From positions 138,314 through 174,867 of the forward strand of contig NZ_PGVG01000014.1 in assembly GCF_002795245.1 (NCBI RefSeq): a stretch of 36,554 nt of DNA, in the 5' to 3' direction. This document shows positions 1-9,186 of the stretch, in pieces. The stretch comes from Bradyrhizobium forestalis (GTDB lineage Bacteria > Pseudomonadota > Alphaproteobacteria > Rhizobiales > Xanthobacteraceae). How positions within the stretch are numbered: the stretch's first letter is position 1; each line of letters opens with the position of its first letter. Both the position numbers and the translations under genes were made by a program. Below the pieces are notes generated by a model. That model made no database searches. It worked only from the letters and a program-made list of their open reading frames with translations, and was not told the DNA's origin.

Positions 1-109
1 TAAACTCTGTCCGATTGTCCGATGGCTATTGCCAACGCAATCTGCTCGAAAATGGGAGTTAAGACGGCAAGCCCGCGACCATCGACTAAATCATGGAGAT
101 AGCTGCACC

Positions 110-1183
110 GTGAACGCACCAAAACCCTTTCCGCTCAATGCCTGGTACGCGGCTGCATGGTCCCACGAGATCGCCCGCGAGCTTTCCGCCCGCACCATCT
201 GCGGCAAGAACATCGTGCTCTATCGCCGCACGGACGGCGCCATCGCGGCGCTGGAGGATGCGTGTTGGCACCGGCTGCTGCCGTTGTCGCTGGGGCATCT
301 CAAGGGCGATGACGTTATGTGCGGCTATCACGGGCTGGTCTTCAATTCGGCCGGCCGCTGCTCCTACATGCCTGCACAGAAAACGATCAATCCGTCGGCC
401 TGCGTGCGTGCCTATCCGGTCGCTGAGCGGCATCGCCTCGTCTGGCTCTGGCCCGGCGATCCTGCGCAGGCGGACCCCGCCAAAATTCCGGATTTTCACT
501 GGAACGACGGCACACACTGGGTCGGGGAGGGTGGCACGTTCTATCAGTTGAAATGCGACTATCGCCTGGTGGTCGACAACCTCATGGACCTCACGCACGA
601 GACCTACGTGCACGCCGGCAGCATCGGGGACGAGGCAATCACGGCTGCGCCCTTCGATGTGACCCACACGGACAACACGGCGACGATGATGCGCTGGATG
701 ATCGACATCGAGCCGCCCCCGTTCTGGGGCCGTCAGCTTGCACGGCCAGGCCGCGTCGATCGCTGGCAGATCGTGACGTTCCAGGCTCCGTCGGTCGTCG
801 TTGGCGACGTCGGTGTGGCGCTGACAAATACGGGCGCGCCCCAAGGCGATCGCTCGCAGGGCGTCAGCGGCGCGTTCTTGGCGGCGATCACGCCCGAAAC
901 TGAGACGACCTGCCACTATTTCTGGAACTTTGTCCGAAATTATCGAAAAGATGATCCGCAACTGACGAGAGAGCTCCAGCTCGCCCATGTCAACGGCGGG
1001 GCAGGCGTTTACGATCAGGATCACAGGATCTTGGAAGCGCAACAGGCGGCCATTGACAAGAACCCGCGTTCGCCCTTCTACGATCTCAACATCGATGCGG
1101 GCGCACTCTGGGCACGGCGGCTGATCGACCAGATGGTGGCCGACGAGCAGGACCGCGTGGTCGCAAATCTTGCGGCCGAGTGA
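110..1183 (+). CDS. vanA: Rieske non-heme iron oxygenase, VanA-like (vanillate O-demethylase oxygenase subunit type)
   Basis: Terminal oxygenase component of a two-component aromatic O-demethylase or hydroxylase. From the GTG at 110 the product is 357 residues, normal for the family, and begins close to the typical NAWY block; the frame is open further upstream but that part looks non-coding. The Rieske [2Fe-2S] ligands are C52, H54, C71 and H74. The mononuclear iron histidines are H163 and H168 in the DLTHETYVH block. The next gene encodes the matching reductase 10 bp downstream, so the pair forms a van-type operon. VanA-like enzymes act on vanillate, dicamba, toluate ethers and other substrates, so the substrate is open. 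Family assignment is secure; the name vanA is by similarity only. Confidence 0.88.
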   Translation: MNAPKPFPLNAWYAAAWSHEIARELSARTICGKNIVLYRRTDGAIAALEDACWHRLLPLSLGHLKGDDVMCGYHGLVFNSAGRCSYMPAQKTINPSACVRAYPVAERHRLVWLWPGDPAQADPAKIPDFHWNDGTHWVGEGGTFYQLKCDYRLVVDNLMDLTHETYVHAGSIGDEAITAAPFDVTHTDNTATMMRWMIDIEPPPFWGRQLARPGRVDRWQIVTFQAPSVVVGDVGVALTNTGAPQGDRSQGVSGAFLAAITPETETTCHYFWNFVRNYRKDDPQLTRELQLAHVNGGAGVYDQDHRILEAQQAAIDKNPRSPFYDLNIDAGALWARRLIDQMVADEQDRVVANLAAE

Positions 1184-1193
1184 GCAAAAAGTC

Positions 1194-2201
1194 ATGGCCA
1201 AGCCGATGGAACCAATTGGTGCACGTCTTCGCGCCACGCGTGATCTTACTCCTGACGTCCGCCTCTTCGAGATCGAGCCGGACTACCCGTCAGCTAAGGT
1301 AACGCCTGGCAGTCACATCGACGTTCTCGTGCCGATCGACGGGCGGCCCCAGCTTCGTAGCTATTCGTTGGTGGGACCTGGCGGGGACGGGCTCTATCGC
1401 ATCGCCGTCAAGCGGGTCGCTTCCGGCCGTGGCGGGTCGGTCGGCATGTGGCGCCTCAAGGCGGGCGAACCGCTCACAATTTTCGAGCCGCGAAATAGCT
1501 TCGAACTGAGCTACGGCCGGCCGGACTATTTGCTGCTGGCCGGCGGCATCGGCATCACGCCGATCTACACAATGGCGCTGGCGCTGAAGCAAACGGACGC
1601 GAATTTTCGCCTGCTCTATGCTGCGCGTAGCCGCAGCGATCTGGCACTCGCGGACGAGCTTGCCCGCTATATCGGCGAACGACTTCAGTTCTTCGTCAAT
1701 GAAGAGGGACAGCGCATCGATATCGCCGGCGAGATCGCCCGGCTCGATCCGCGCGGCGAGCTCTATGTGTGTGGGCCATTCGGCATGCTGGAGGCGGCCA
1801 AGCGCGTGTGGCGCGAAGCGGGCAGGCCTGCGGCACAGCTCCGCTACGAGACGTTTGGCAATGCCGGTAAGTTCGCGGACGCGCCGTTCAGGATCAGGAT
1901 TCCCCGATTGGGCCTGGAAATTGACGTCCCTGCCCATCGTTCCCTGCTAGAGGCGCTTGAAGATGCCGGCGTCGACATGATCTTTGGTTGCCGGCGCGGA
2001 GAATGCGGTCTTTGCGTGTTGCCGATCCTGGAGGCGTCGGCTGAGGTCGATCATCGTGACGTCTTCTTCAGCGGTGAAGAGCGGGCGACGAACGGCAAGC
2101 TATGTACCTGCGTGTCGCGCGCTGCGAGCGGTAGCCTAACCATCGACACACCCGATCGAACGCGGACCCCGCGTCATTCGCGGGACGCTCCGGTGGTGTA
2201 G
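1194..2201 (+). CDS. vanB: VanB-like phthalate-dioxygenase-type reductase (FMN, NAD, [2Fe-2S] ferredoxin)
   Basis: Electron-transfer partner of the preceding oxygenase, passing electrons from NAD(P)H through FMN to a plant-type [2Fe-2S] cluster. The start is taken at the ATG at 1194 because a GAGTGAG ribosome-binding-like stretch lies 8 nt upstream; the frame begins earlier only by overlapping vanA. In 335 residues it shows the flavin motif RSYS (55-58), the nucleotide-binding GGIGITP (117-123), YVCGPFGM (191-198), and a C-terminal ferredoxin domain with C266, C271, C274 and C306. The domain order FMN, NAD, ferredoxin is that of VanB and phthalate dioxygenase reductase. It appears intact. Confidence 0.9.
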   Translation: MAKPMEPIGARLRATRDLTPDVRLFEIEPDYPSAKVTPGSHIDVLVPIDGRPQLRSYSLVGPGGDGLYRIAVKRVASGRGGSVGMWRLKAGEPLTIFEPRNSFELSYGRPDYLLLAGGIGITPIYTMALALKQTDANFRLLYAARSRSDLALADELARYIGERLQFFVNEEGQRIDIAGEIARLDPRGELYVCGPFGMLEAAKRVWREAGRPAAQLRYETFGNAGKFADAPFRIRIPRLGLEIDVPAHRSLLEALEDAGVDMIFGCRRGECGLCVLPILEASAEVDHRDVFFSGEERATNGKLCTCVSRAASGSLTIDTPDRTRTPRHSRDAPVV

Positions 2202-2876
2202 AGCTTCACGGTCGCATGAGACCGAGGAGTAAGCTTCGCTCCACCATCGCTCCGCGGCGCAAGATCGTCCGCGACTGCCTTTTCGGATAACTGTCCTTAT
2301 TGAGCGTGGACATCCCAATGACGGATCGCGACCATGCCCTTCCCCGCTTCGACGGTAACCCGCGAGCTCGGCACCAGATCGCCAAGACCGATCGCGATTG
2401 AATGATGATCGGCCGGTCGGTCGCGTCCTCACGCCGAACGAGGTACGGCCCGCCGCAATTTGAGTGAACGAGCGAGGCGGGCAAATCTGCATCGACCGGT
2501 TCTGATGGCCTCGACACGTCGCTTTACGGGTGCCTATTCGGTTTCTCAAGGGCGGAAAAGCGCTTCATCGAGTCTGCTCTTAAAATGCGGCAGTCTTGCA
2601 GCGCTAGGTCATACCGGGCCGGCGTCGTTCGGCCCTTCATGAGCATTCGACGCTGTCGGTTGTGGTTGTTGCCCAACGGCAATGTCGCCTTTCCCGCATG
2701 CTCTTTCTTTCTCTACTTCGAAACCGGTCGCCTTCTTGTGCTGGAAAGCGAGGTCTGCCACGTCTTTTCCCGCTTAAGTCTGTGTTCAGCGCTCGGACGC
2801 AACTCGCTTCGTTGGCTTGATCTGGCCGAAGACCGGCTGCGCCTCGATCGCCTGAGCCGCACCGCCGTCGGTTGAG
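2202..2876. other. No recognisable gene
   Basis: Both strands carry several short overlapping frames here, none with a convincing start, ribosome binding site or recognisable domain. A minus-strand frame at 2206-2517 is the longest candidate, but I see no motif in it. The stretch is best read as decayed accessory DNA between the van pair and the DUF736 leader. Confidence 0.5.
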
Positions 2877-3056
2877 ACTTTCTTCCCCTGGGCTGCGCCC
2901 ATTCCTCGCGAGACAAGAAAGTCTTCCCGCCGGCGTCCTCCGCATACGCTTCGGCCCGCGGGAAGAAGCGGGTGCGTCGCCGATCGTCTTCGGCCTTTAG
3001 ATCGCCATCGAGGCCGCGGTAGTCGCGGGGCTCGAAACAACTCAAGGAGAAGTCAC
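2877..3056 (+). repeat. DUF736-gene leader, copy 1 (inverted partner at 3653-3835)
   Basis: The 180 bp before the truncated DUF736 gene resemble, in inverted orientation, the region before the minus-strand DUF736 gene. Shared blocks include CTTC..CCC..GGCTGCGCC, TCCTCGCG, CGTCCTCCGCAT, a GATCGCCA block and GGCCGCG...GTCGCGG, in the same order. The similarity is imperfect and I did not align it by computer. The leader ends in an AAGGAG ribosome binding site 6 nt before the ATG at 3057. Its conservation across two paralogues suggests a structured or regulatory 5' untranslated region. Confidence 0.55.
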
Positions 3057-3221
3057 ATGGCTAGCATCGGTTCTTTCAGGAAGGTCGGCTCGGATTTCCA
3101 GGGCGAGATCGTCACGCTGAGCTTGCAGGCCAGGGGCGTCCGCATCGTCGCCGAGGCCAACCGCTCAAACGAGAACGCTCCCAGCCACCGCGTCTATGTG
3201 GGCCGGGCGGATTATGCGTAG
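3057..3221 (+). pseudogene. DUF736 family protein, truncated after 54 codons
   Basis: Starts MASIGSFRKVG and keeps the N-terminal half of DUF736, a small protein of unknown function common on rhizobial plasmids and integrative elements. Family members are about 100 residues and end in a SVKLDDPSF.API..IWSR block; here the frame stops after VYVGRADYA. The break falls where an ATTATGCG sequence begins, and that octamer recurs 17 bp further on and in inverted form at 3286-3296, which suggests that a mobile-element end replaced the 3' half. A good AAGGAG site precedes the ATG. The sense of the leader and start is intact, so a short product could still be made. Confidence 0.75.
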
Positions 3222-3227
3222 CGCGGG

Positions 3228-3296
3228 ATTATGCGGAGTCGTTGGCTGGCAACCCCGGTTTTCCAGCGCTTTTGCCGCTGTGTCGCTCCGCATAAT
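3228..3296. repeat. 11-bp perfect inverted repeat, possible recombinase site or element end
   Basis: ATTATGCGGAG at 3228-3238 is repeated as its reverse complement CTCCGCATAAT at 3286-3296, with a 47-bp spacer. A third, direct copy of the first eight bases lies at 3211-3218, exactly where the DUF736 frame is cut. The site lies downstream of the three tyrosine recombinase genes, so it is a candidate end or core site for that element. The matching site at the other end of the element was not found; that end is truncated. Confidence 0.45.
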
Positions 3297-3349
3297 GACG
3301 GGCCGGTGTCTGCGGCGCCTCGCGATGTTGCGAGACGCCGCGGTGTCGG

Positions 3350-3652
3350 TCAGCGCGACCAGATCAGCGCACACTCGCCATCGTCGCCTTCGAAGAGGTT
3401 GGCTTAGATGGGCGCCGTGAAGGACGGATCGTCGAGCTTGACCGAGTGGTAGGAGCGGTTGTCCTTCGAGGTCCGGCGCCAGGCGGCACCGATCTCGACG
3501 CCTGAGACGATCACGCGCAGGTCTGGCGCCTTATCGCTGGTGGAGGCGGGATCGCTGGGGACGATGCGCGCCTTGGCATCGATCGCGAACGTCTTGATGG
3601 TGCCGGTGTAGGTGCCATCGTTGCTGCGGGTGAACGAACCGATCTGGGACAT
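3350..3652 (-). pseudogene. DUF736 family protein with in-frame TAA near its end
   Basis: Starts MSQIGSFTRSNDG and runs through the hallmark GAAWRRTSKDNRSYHSVKLDDPSF block to API, where a TAA at 3404-3406 stops it after 82 residues. The same frame then continues for 17 more codons, ANLFEGDDGECALIWSR, to a TGA at 3350-3352. That tail matches the usual DUF736 C-terminus, in which PI is followed by tyrosine, so a single TAC/TAT to TAA change explains the stop. The protein without the tail may still fold. It faces the truncated plus-strand paralogue tail to tail. Confidence 0.85.
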
Positions 3653-3835
3653 GATGGATCTCCTGTGCTGTGTTCAAGTCCGCGACCATCGCGGCCTTGT
3701 GGCGATCGATAGCCCCGGGACGGCCGACCCGCACCGTCAGGCCGCAGCGCATGCGGAGGACGGCGTGCGGCGATCTTGTTGCTGCGCGAGGAGCGGCGCA
3801 GCCGCGGGGAAGAAGATCGCCGACACGCTGTTGCG
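3653..3835 (-). repeat. DUF736-gene leader, copy 2
   Basis: Upstream region of the minus-strand DUF736 gene. Read on the minus strand it parallels the leader at 2877-3056 block by block. It ends in a GGAGATC stretch just before the ATG at 3652. The stretch 3836-3978 that follows shows nothing recognisable. Confidence 0.5.
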
Positions 3836-3978
3836 GGGAACAGGCCGGGTCGCAGACCGCATCTCGGGCAGATCCGCCCAGCAAGGCCCGTCGGTCGCAG
3901 GGCATCACGGCACGCCCGGAGAACCACCCGGCTCCAGTCGGGCAGCGCTGCTATGATGACCACCCGGCCCGCTCACGA

Positions 3979-4967
3979 TCACGTCGGCGCCGTGCGCACA
4001 TCGGCCATCAGCGACGCGATCAATGCGTCGGGCGCCTTGAACCGACCGCGTCGAAGCGCCGGCGGCAGCACTGCTTCGACGGCTTCAAGTTTTTCGGACG
4101 GATCCATCCGCAGGTACACTTCGGTCGTGCGGATATCGGCGTGGCCAAGCCAGAGCGCGACCTTGCGGATGTCACGTGTGGCCTGCAACATCAGAACCGC
4201 ACAACTGTCCCGCAGAAGGTGTGGCGATAGCGTGCGGCCGCTCAGGGTCGGGCATCGAGCCGCGGCGGCCTTTGCGTGCTTTTCGAGGATATACTCAAAG
4301 CCGGCGCGGGTCATCGCAATCCCTTGGGCGTTGACGAACAGCTCTGTCGCTGGCGGCTTTCCTCATACTGATAGCCAAGCGCGCAGGTCACGCGCGGTTT
4401 CCTTCCAGAGCGGAAGGCTGCGTTCGCGCCGGCCCTTGCCGAACACCAGGATGCTTGGCCTCGGTTGCAGCGTGACGTTCTCCAGGGTGAGGCCGATCAA
4501 CTCGGAGACGCGCAGGCCGCCGGCGAAGCACAGATGCAACATCGCCCGATACCGTAGTCCAAGGCGTGTCGTCGCGTCGGGAACATTGAGCACGGCGCGG
4601 ATCTCGTCCATGGTCAGGTGGCGGATGAGCTTCTGGTCATGACGCTTGCCTGGGATCGCATTGATCTGGGCGACCTGCTCCAAGGCGCTGGGATGCCGCA
4701 GCTCGACGTAGCGCATGAACGACTCGATTGCGGCGAGCCGCAGGTTGCGAGTCGCCGGACTATTGCCGCGGTCATGTTCGATGTGATGCAAGAACGCGAC
4801 CACCATGTCTGCATCAATCTGCTCGAGCTGGAGCAGAGAGGGGCGCGTGTGGCGAACAACAGCTGGAAGCTGTACGCATAGGTGTCGCAGGAGTGCGGAC
4901 TGTAGCCGCGCTGCTGCGGCATGTGCTCGCGCTTGAAGCTGGTGATGAGCGGGGCAATCGGCGTCAT
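3979..4967 (-). pseudogene. Third tyrosine recombinase of a RIT trio (RitC-like), frameshifted and with in-frame TGA
   Basis: The third gene of a recombinase-in-trio unit, starting at the ATG at 4967, which overlaps the stop of the second gene (ATGA). The first 40 codons read MTPIAPLITSFKREHMPQQRG and onward in one frame. The frame then shifts around 4848-4862, and the rest continues as DADMVVAFLHHIEHDRGNSP in another frame. The catalytic arginine lies in GLRVSELIGLTLENV. A TGA at 4363-4365 interrupts that frame after RAWLSV. The same frame goes on through GKPPATELFVNAQG to the HLLRDS block and WLGHADIRTTEVYLRMD, which hold the remaining catalytic residues and the tyrosine. The reconstructed length is about 329 codons, normal for RitC. 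Two lesions make it non-functional unless bypassed. Confidence 0.85.
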
Positions 4968-5860
4968 GCGACCTCCCCGGCGATCAGCGCCTCGGCAGCA
5001 CCCGCTATATCGGCCATGAGGTCCGGGGTGGCTTCCAGATACCAGTAGGTATGCCGGATGTCTGCATGGCCGAGATAAGTGGCGAGAGCGACGAAGTCGC
5101 GCGCAACGTCATCACGACGCGTCGCGCATTGCTCCAGCACGGGCGTCGCGAAGGTGTGGCGCCGATCATGGATACGCAGACGTCGCGACCGATTCTAACC
5201 GGCTTCAGCCTTGCGCAGGATCACATTGAAGTTGCTCTGGGCGGTCCGAAGCGACATCGGCTTGGCATCCAGGAACACATGGTCATCCATCCCGGCGAAC
5301 CGCCGCCGTATCGCAAGATAGGCATGCAGCGCCTCGACCACGGTGCGGTGCATTGGCACGAGCCTGCTCTTGTTGAACTTAGTCAGGCGGATGTGCAGCA
5401 GCAGATCGTCCAACCTCAGGTTCAGAGCCTCGGAGATCCGCAGACCCGTCGACGCCAGCAGCCCGACCAGCATCACATAGATGTGGCGCCTGAGCGGGCT
5501 GGGCTTTTGGCGCCGTAGATTGTCCGCAGCGTCGAGCATGCGAGCCAGTTCCTCTGGCGTGTAGATATAGGGCGCAGGACGTGTTGCAGGGCTGCGGGGA
5601 TGATGCGGTACTTCATGCTCATGATCCTCCGCGTAGAGGAAGCGTGCAAAGAGCGCGATCTCCTGAAGCCGCCGCTGGTGACTGCGCGGCGTCGACGAGA
5701 CGGCCGCCGCCCAGGCGATCGCGGTCTCGCGGCGAACATGGGTATCGCCCTGGTCGACCGCATAGCTCGCGAACGCGGTGACGTGTCGGGCCGTCTTTGC
5801 GAGCTTGAAGCCGAGCGAGCGGCGCAGCTCGATGTAGCGATCAACATCATCGATCAGCAT
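4964..5860 (-). pseudogene. Second tyrosine recombinase of a RIT trio (RitB-like) with in-frame TAG
   Basis: Starts MLIDDVDRYIELRRSLGFKL at the ATG at 5860, overlapping the stop of the first gene by 7 nt, as in RIT elements. The N-terminal core-binding part and the first catalytic arginine (GLRISEALNLRLDDL) are intact. A TAG at 5195-5197 stops the frame after RKAEAG. The frame remains open beyond it for another 77 codons, containing RIHDRRHTF (box II) and LATYLGHADIRHTYWYLEAT with the active tyrosine, to the TGA at 4964. One substitution therefore removes the catalytic half. The full frame is 298 residues plus stop. Confidence 0.85.
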
Positions 5861-6486
5861 GGCGACCTCCCCGGCCAGGGCTGCGCGATGGCCGCCAGCT
5901 GCGCGGTATCGACCTTGGCGTAATGCGCCGTCATCGCTTGCGATCGGTGGCGCAGCACCGTGCTTACGCCCGGCAGGCTGACCCCGTGGCGGAGCATCGC
6001 CGTGGCCGCCGATTGGCGCAGGATATGCGCACCCTTGTAACGGCTCTCGACGCCCGCACGCTTGAGCGCGCGCTTGACCATACATTTGACCGCGATGCGG
6101 TCGATTGGCCGCAGCGGTGCATATTCGGTGATGAACACAGATGGTGTGGCCAGTGCCGGCGGTCCGCGTTCGATGTAGGCGAGCAGCGCGTCGCCGATGC
6201 CCTGGGTGAGCGGCAGCAGTTCCTCGCGCCGGCCTTGGCCGCACAGGCGGACGCTGCCCTGCCGCCAGTCGATATCGTCGAAGCTGAGCCGCGCCACCTC
6301 GCTCGCCCGAAGCCCGAGCCGGACCAACAGCAGGATGATGGCTCGGTCGCGCAGGCCCCGCTGCTCGTTGCACGCACCGATGATCCGCGCGATATTGGCA
6401 TCAGGCAGGAAGCGCGGGATCGATGCCAGCTGCCATCCAGCAACATTCGGCATGGCGTGGTCGAGCCAGACATCGTCCTGTCGCGA
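5854..6486 (-). pseudogene. First tyrosine recombinase of a RIT trio (RitA-like), N-terminus missing
   Basis: The catalytic domain is complete: GLRASEVARLSFDDIDW with the first arginine, HILRQSAAT as box II, LRHRSQAMTAHYAKVD with the terminal histidine/arginine and tyrosine, and a stop at 5854 that overlaps the start of the second gene. RitA proteins are about 400 residues, but here only about 200 remain. Upstream of 6486 the sequence becomes an IS66 transposase scrap, so the 5' half and its promoter are gone. An internal ATG at 6453 could start a catalytic-domain-only product. Confidence 0.8.
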
Positions 6487-6605
6487 TCAGGAAGCACAGA
6501 AATCCATGCTGTCGAGCACCGACTCGCCACTCCTAACGATCTCCGCAACAATCCGGGCCTTCCTCGTCGCTCCACTTCCGCCCACGGCCGGCTCCGGTGA
6601 AGTCC
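6487..6605 (-). pseudogene. IS66-family TnpA fragment
   Basis: In two frames the minus strand reads GRGRKWSDEE and then ARIVAEIVRSGESVLD, which together match the N-terminal region of IS66 TnpA proteins. One base is missing between the two parts, and a TGA at 6487-6489 ends the fragment where the truncated RitA begins. It marks the breakpoint that removed the 5' end of the RIT element. No other IS66 genes or ends are visible here. Confidence 0.65.
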
Positions 6606-7247
6606 TCGAGCCGCCGCACCGGCTCCGTGAGAGCAGTATGCACAGTGGCCATTCTAAGCCTAACGGTCCAAACCGAACCGCAGACTCGGCAGTTCACCCC
6701 GTCCCCCGTAATTGGGCCCCTGAACGGCGCTTACCTTCAACCCAAGAGCGGTGCAGACAAGCGCATTCGGTCTTACTGACCCCGCCGTCTCAGTATAGGC
6801 AGCTATGATACGCGCGGTTCGCGACGGCCTATTTGAGGTGATGCTAACCCGAATGCCGAGGTTCTAACTGAACTTCAAAGTGCGTCTTTTTCAACGTGAG
6901 CCACTCGGTGGCATCGCGCAGCCATGATTTCGTTCATCCGGTAGAGAGTTCCGCTGCGCTCGTTCGCTCGACTTCGGAGAAGGCGCGCGGGCCGCAGGCC
7001 GCACGCACGCATATTGTCGTCGTAGGCCGGAATGCTTCGTCCGAAACCGAACGCGTCCGTTGTCACGAATCGGTCAAGCCGCTTCCAATCCCGACGTTGA
7101 TCAGACAATCGCCAGCTATTCAACTCACTGGAACTGGCCCAGAGCGTGCATCGTGACAGATGGGAGCCCATCTGAGTCTCGCGACATGAGCAACAGTTAC
7201 GGCGCCCTCAAATCGTGTGGATCACCGGCATTAGGTTCGAAGACAGT
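6606..7247. other. No recognisable gene upstream of nodU
   Basis: Short frames on both strands show no recognisable domain. I looked for a nod box and for the end of a nodS-like methyltransferase, which normally precedes nodU, and saw neither. The 30 codons in frame just before the nodU ATG have no similarity I recognise. Confidence 0.5.
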
Positions 7248-8909
7248 ATGCGCATCTGCGGTATCAAACTGACCCATGACGGAGCAGTCGCCCTTATCGA
7301 GGACGGACGGCTTGTCTTTTGTGTCGAGCAGGAAAAGCGAGACAATAATCCGAGATATCGAAAAATCGACAATCTCGATGCAGTTGTTGTCGCTTTGGCA
7401 GAGCACGGTTTAGATCCGCGTGACGTTGATCGGTTCGTCATCGACGGATGGTGGGGCGAGGTTGAGTCACAATTTCAGGTTCTCAGTGGGACTGCACCCA
7501 TTACCCTTAAAGGGGCGCCGTATGTTGAGGGCAAGGCCGAAAGCCTCCTCATAGCGCACGACGGCTCTGGGCTGATGCTAAACGGGAGCGCCTTCCCTTA
7601 TCAAAGCTATCCGCATGTTACAGCCCATGTGGCTTCCGCTTTTTGTACTAGTCCGTTTGCCAAGGCCGGGCAGCCCGCGTTCTGTCTGGTTTGGGACGGC
7701 GCCTCCTTTCCGCGTCTCTACCATGTGGAACGCCGCGCAGCCAGATTCCTCGAGTGTCTCTTCCCGCTGATAGGGCATGCTTATGCTGCCGCAGGCTATC
7801 ACTTCGGACCATACAAGCAGGCGAACCGGACCAAGTGGGACCTCGGTGTTGCGGGCAAGTTGATGGCCTACATCGCGCTCGGTTCAGTCGATGAAAGCAT
7901 CGTCGAGGTGTTTCAGGGGCTCTACGAAAAGCACTTTAGCACGTTTACGGAGCCAGTCGGTCGTTGCAGCGAGGACGCCGCGCTTGAGCCTGTCCATGCG
8001 TTCTTCGATGCCTGCGCGCTACGGTTAAAGGCCAACCCCCCCGCAAATGTGCTTGCATCCTTTCATTGCTTCCAAGAGCGACTGCTCGTTAGCAATCTCG
8101 CGAGTGCTATACAGAGGCATTCGAGCCTTCCCGCGCGCAATCTGTGCATAACCGGCGGCTGCGGTCTGAACATAAAATGGAATAGTGCATTACGAGCTGC
8201 CGGCTTGTTCGATGCTATCTGGGTGCCCCCCTTTCCGAATGACAGTGGCTCCGCAATAGGTGCCGCTTGCTCGGCATTAGCAGCGGACCAAGGCTTTGTA
8301 CCATTGGAATGGTCCGTCTATAGTGGTCCAGCCGTGGACCGGGGCGACGTGCCGCCCGGATGGGGCGGCTCACCATGTAGCATGCGTGAACTTGCAACAA
8401 TTCTTGCCAGCAACAAGCCCGTCATTTTCCTTGCCGGCCGCGCGGAGCTTGGACCTCGGGCTTTGGGTAGCAGGAGCATACTCGCCGCGGCGACATCGCC
8501 GCGAATGAAGGACCATCTCAACGACATCAAACTTCGCGAGCACTTCCGGCCTGTAGCGCCAATATGCCTGGAAGATCGTGCGCCGGATATTTTTAGTCCT
8601 GGAACGCCAGACCCTTACATGCTTTTCGAGCACCTAACACGAGTAGAATGGCGGGATAAGATCCCCGCTGTTGTGCATCTGGACGGATCTGCGCGATTGC
8701 AGACTATTTGCAGGACCTCTCAACACAAAATCGCCGAACTTCTCGTCGAATACGAAGGCCTGACCGGCATTCCGCTACTGTGCAATACCAGCGCCAATCA
8801 CAATGGACGTGGGTTTTTCCCAACTGCGGCATCTGCCTGCCAGTGGGACCGCGTTGACCACGTGTGGTGCGATGGCATGCTGTGGACGAAACGCGAGGGC
8901 GGCGACTGA
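7248..8909 (+). CDS. nodU: NodU-type Nod-factor O-carbamoyltransferase
   Basis: Transfers a carbamoyl group from carbamoyl phosphate to the non-reducing end of the lipochitooligosaccharide Nod factor in the cytoplasm. From the ATG at 7248 the product is 553 residues, the normal NodU length, beginning MRICGIKLTHDGAVALIEDG. The frame extends 11 codons upstream, but MRICGIK is the family N-terminus. Metal-binding histidines are at H123 and H127 in HVTAHVASAF. The C-terminal half has GRAELGPRALGSRSIL and LLCNTSANHNGRGF, typical of the NodU/CmcH/TobZ family. It appears intact. It is not in a nodSUIJ operon, and its neighbours are pseudogenes, so its expression is uncertain. Confidence 0.93.
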   Translation: MRICGIKLTHDGAVALIEDGRLVFCVEQEKRDNNPRYRKIDNLDAVVVALAEHGLDPRDVDRFVIDGWWGEVESQFQVLSGTAPITLKGAPYVEGKAESLLIAHDGSGLMLNGSAFPYQSYPHVTAHVASAFCTSPFAKAGQPAFCLVWDGASFPRLYHVERRAARFLECLFPLIGHAYAAAGYHFGPYKQANRTKWDLGVAGKLMAYIALGSVDESIVEVFQGLYEKHFSTFTEPVGRCSEDAALEPVHAFFDACALRLKANPPANVLASFHCFQERLLVSNLASAIQRHSSLPARNLCITGGCGLNIKWNSALRAAGLFDAIWVPPFPNDSGSAIGAACSALAADQGFVPLEWSVYSGPAVDRGDVPPGWGGSPCSMRELATILASNKPVIFLAGRAELGPRALGSRSILAAATSPRMKDHLNDIKLREHFRPVAPICLEDRAPDIFSPGTPDPYMLFEHLTRVEWRDKIPAVVHLDGSARLQTICRTSQHKIAELLVEYEGLTGIPLLCNTSANHNGRGFFPTAASACQWDRVDHVWCDGMLWTKREGGD

Positions 8910-9186
8910 GCGCTGGCCAACGGCATCTTTCTCTCTAAGCACGGGGAAGCGAGACCGTACGCCGAAGATCGTATACTTCCGCAAAGGCCACCTAGTTTGA
9001 CGAACGCGACCGCTGCAGGCCCTAGCGCTAATCCTAGGAGAAGCGCCAGGATTTCAGGGTCGAGATGATCACATCGCTGAGGGGCGGCGCGGTGGTCGCT
9101 GGATGAGAGGGAGCGGCTTGTTGCAGCAGGGTGGTCGGGATCCCCTTTCGCCCTCCTCGCGGAAGGATTCGGGCGGCGAACTAGGA
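8910..9186. other. No recognisable gene
   Basis: Nothing that looks like a nodIJ gene or any other coding region follows nodU. No clear terminator was seen. Confidence 0.45.

Noticed and set aside
86..1237. Long minus-strand frame opposite the VanA-like gene
   Set aside because: It is the antisense shadow of a well-supported Rieske oxygenase; no domain or start signal.
5195..6373. 392-codon minus-strand frame covering parts of RitA and RitB
   Set aside because: The first 170 codons are an out-of-frame reading of RitA; the real RitB start is the ATG at 5860, in the family-typical overlap.
6800..7247. nod box or nodS end before nodU
   Set aside because: No match to the nod box consensus or NodS C-terminus could be found by eye.
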